Below are positions 5,581 through 6,472 of a stretch of 6,472 bases of DNA, one piece after another. The notes under the pieces were generated by a model. The model made no database searches and was not told the DNA's origin. It saw only the letters and a program-made list of their open reading frames with translations. The stretch lies in NCBI GenBank assembly GCA_902783935.1, contig CACZTA010000256.1, positions 1 through 6,472 on the forward strand, given 5' to 3'. Made by a program: the position numbers and the translations under genes. Position 1 is the first letter of the stretch. Every line of letters starts with the position of its first letter. This DNA is from an uncultured Lachnospiraceae bacterium (lineage in GTDB: Bacteria; Bacillota; Clostridia; Lachnospirales; Lachnospiraceae).

Positions 5581-6414
5581 TTATCCTCCGAGGAGGCCAA
5601 GTGCTTCAAACGCTTTTGCGAGTCCGTCATCCGTGACAGCCGGGCAGACCATCGAACTCCGCCTTTTGAGTTCCTCACTGCCGTTTGCCATACACACACC
5701 TGTCCCGACCGTCTCGATCATTTCCAGGTCATTCATGCTGTCCCCGAATCCGTATGTATTTTCCGGGCTTACGCCCAGATGCTCACAGATCCGCAGGATC
5801 CCGCGTCCCTTGTCGTATTTCCGGTTAATCAGTTCCCCGTTCAGGCAGGCATGCGCCGATACCTCCTGTATGCAGAACTGAAAATCTTTTTCCAGAAGTT
5901 CCCTGGGTTCCCGGAGCTGGTCATCGCTGAGACACATAATCACGGCTTTATAGGCCGGCCTGCCGTCGTACTCCTGCATGGGGCGGATATCCAGCTCTTC
6001 CGAAAGGGCTCTCCGCCACCGCTCGATCTCACTGTTTCCTCCCGCCTGTCCGCTAAGGAAATCACCGAGGTTCTCATCCCCGTACGTCACATCCTTCGTT
6101 TCCAGCGTACAGAACACGCCGTTTCTGTGCAGGACATCAATGACGGCAGCCGTCTGTTCCTCCGTCATGGGACAGTCAAAAAGCACTTCGTCCCTGCAGA
6201 CCACGTAGCCGCCCGCTCCCGCCACCATGCCGTCGAAGCCGTACTTGAGCAGCGGCTTCAGCATCGCGTAATTCCTGCCCGTACAGAGAAAGACCCTGTG
6301 CCCCGCTGCCTGTGCTTTCCGGATTGCTTCCAGGGCGCTTGCAGGAGGGACATTACGTCCGGGTTCCGTCAGTGTCCCGTCGATATCCAGGAAGATCAGT
6401 TTCCTGTCAGTCAT
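5581..6414 (-). CDS. Cof-type HAD hydrolase (sugar/nucleotide phosphatase)
   Basis: This is a cytoplasmic Mg-dependent phosphatase of the haloacid dehalogenase superfamily, Cof/type IIB branch, whose members remove phosphate from sugar phosphates, nucleotides or cofactors. Residue numbers here count from the ATG at 6412-6414 (277 residues). All four motifs are present: DIDGT (10-14), with nucleophile D10 and acid/base D12; CTGR (44-47), with T45; K202 in KYDKG; and GDSMND (224-229), with metal-binding acids. The large cap inserted between motifs II and III (about 82-195) is the usual IIB cap. A TTG one codon upstream (6415-6417) could also start it. I prefer the ATG because it overlaps the end of an upstream frame and follows a GGGGG run (6421-6425) 6 bases away; AAAGG at 6430-6434 is further off. 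No clear terminator separates it from the PTS promoter downstream. The exact substrate cannot be read; a sugar phosphate would suit the neighbourhood. Confidence 0.93.
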   Translation of the reverse strand: MTDRKLIFLDIDGTLTEPGRNVPPASALEAIRKAQAAGHRVFLCTGRNYAMLKPLLKYGFDGMVAGAGGYVVCRDEVLFDCPMTEEQTAAVIDVLHRNGVFCTLETKDVTYGDENLGDFLSGQAGGNSEIERWRRALSEELDIRPMQEYDGRPAYKAVIMCLSDDQLREPRELLEKDFQFCIQEVSAHACLNGELINRKYDKGRGILRICEHLGVSPENTYGFGDSMNDLEMIETVGTGVCMANGSEELKRRSSMVCPAVTDDGLAKAFEALGLLGG

Positions 6415-6472
6415 CAATTTCCCCCGGTTCCTTTCCGTCTGTTTCCGGATCTGTATAAGAAGTGATCAGCCA
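6407..6472 (-). CDS. Possible 3' end of an upstream gene overlapping the HAD start
   Basis: From the right edge one minus-strand frame stays open for 21 codons and stops at TGA (6407-6409), overlapping the HAD ATG at 6414 by 8 bases. Its end is hydrophilic and acidic (...DPETDGKEPGEIDD), as protein tails often are, and such overlaps are typical of co-translated genes. The stretch is too short to identify a family. A second frame is also open to the edge, stopping at the TGA that overlaps the HAD ATG, so this is a suggestion rather than a firm call. Confidence 0.4.
   Translation of the reverse strand, partial: WLITSYTDPETDGKEPGEIDD

Noticed and set aside
6415..6417. TTG as start of the HAD gene
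   Set aside because: It is possible but adds only one residue. The adjacent ATG is preferred and overlaps the upstream frame in the manner of coupled genes.
5530..6465. 311-codon plus-strand open frame
   Set aside because: Antisense to the HAD phosphatase, which has all four catalytic motifs. The composition reads as a mirror of that gene, not as a protein family I know.
1..6472. CRISPR arrays, insertion sequences, att sites, phage or defence genes
   Set aside because: No direct-repeat arrays, transposase or integrase motifs or terminal repeats were seen. A tRNA is present, a common integration target, but its flanks show no integrase or duplicated tRNA end.

Overview
The window looks like chromosomal DNA from a low-to-mid-GC Bacillota (Firmicutes) bacterium, most likely a gut-type Clostridia/Lachnospiraceae-like organism. 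The reasons are the Gram-positive style of the phosphotransferase (PTS) genes, strong AGGAG-like ribosome sites, sigma-A promoters with 17-bp spacers, a textbook CcpA (cre) site, and U-tailed terminators. Every gene I can support is on the minus strand, so transcription runs from the right edge to the left edge. The long plus-strand open frames are shadows of these genes.

Right to left: (1) The last ~66 bases hold the possible 3' tail of an unidentified gene that overlaps the start of a Cof-type HAD sugar/nucleotide phosphatase (5581-6414). (2) A 219-bp control region follows. It has a strong promoter, a cre site that matches the CcpA consensus at every fixed position and lies at the predicted transcription start, a possible second LacI-family operator and a leader hairpin. 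(3) It drives a sugar-specific PTS permease of the Glc/sucrose family with fused IIB-IIC-IIA domains (3451-5361). After an 82-bp gap with a GC-only hairpin comes ptsI, enzyme I of the PTS (1758-3368). Enzyme I takes phosphate from PEP and HPr carries it to the permease. The HPr gene itself is not in the window. (4) A 148-bp gap carries a strong promoter followed by an intrinsic-terminator-like hairpin, then a polytopic ArsP_2-type metal exporter ('putative manganese transporter', 758-1609). Because the hairpin lies downstream of the promoter, it would sit inside the exporter's own leader, which makes this gap a candidate attenuator. (5) A self-contained tRNA-Arg(ACG) unit follows, with promoter, a leader made of two small palindromes, the tRNA, and a terminator. 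(6) A second, long bidirectional hairpin separates it from the promoter and 5' end of a short-chain dehydrogenase/reductase gene that runs off the left edge.

The functional theme is sugar uptake and phosphorylation under catabolite control, with housekeeping neighbours. I see no mobile element, CRISPR array, phage or defence gene, and no clear sign of a wholly new system. The most interesting points are regulatory: the terminator-in-leader arrangement before the metal exporter, the operator layout before the PTS operon, and the palindromic tRNA leader.
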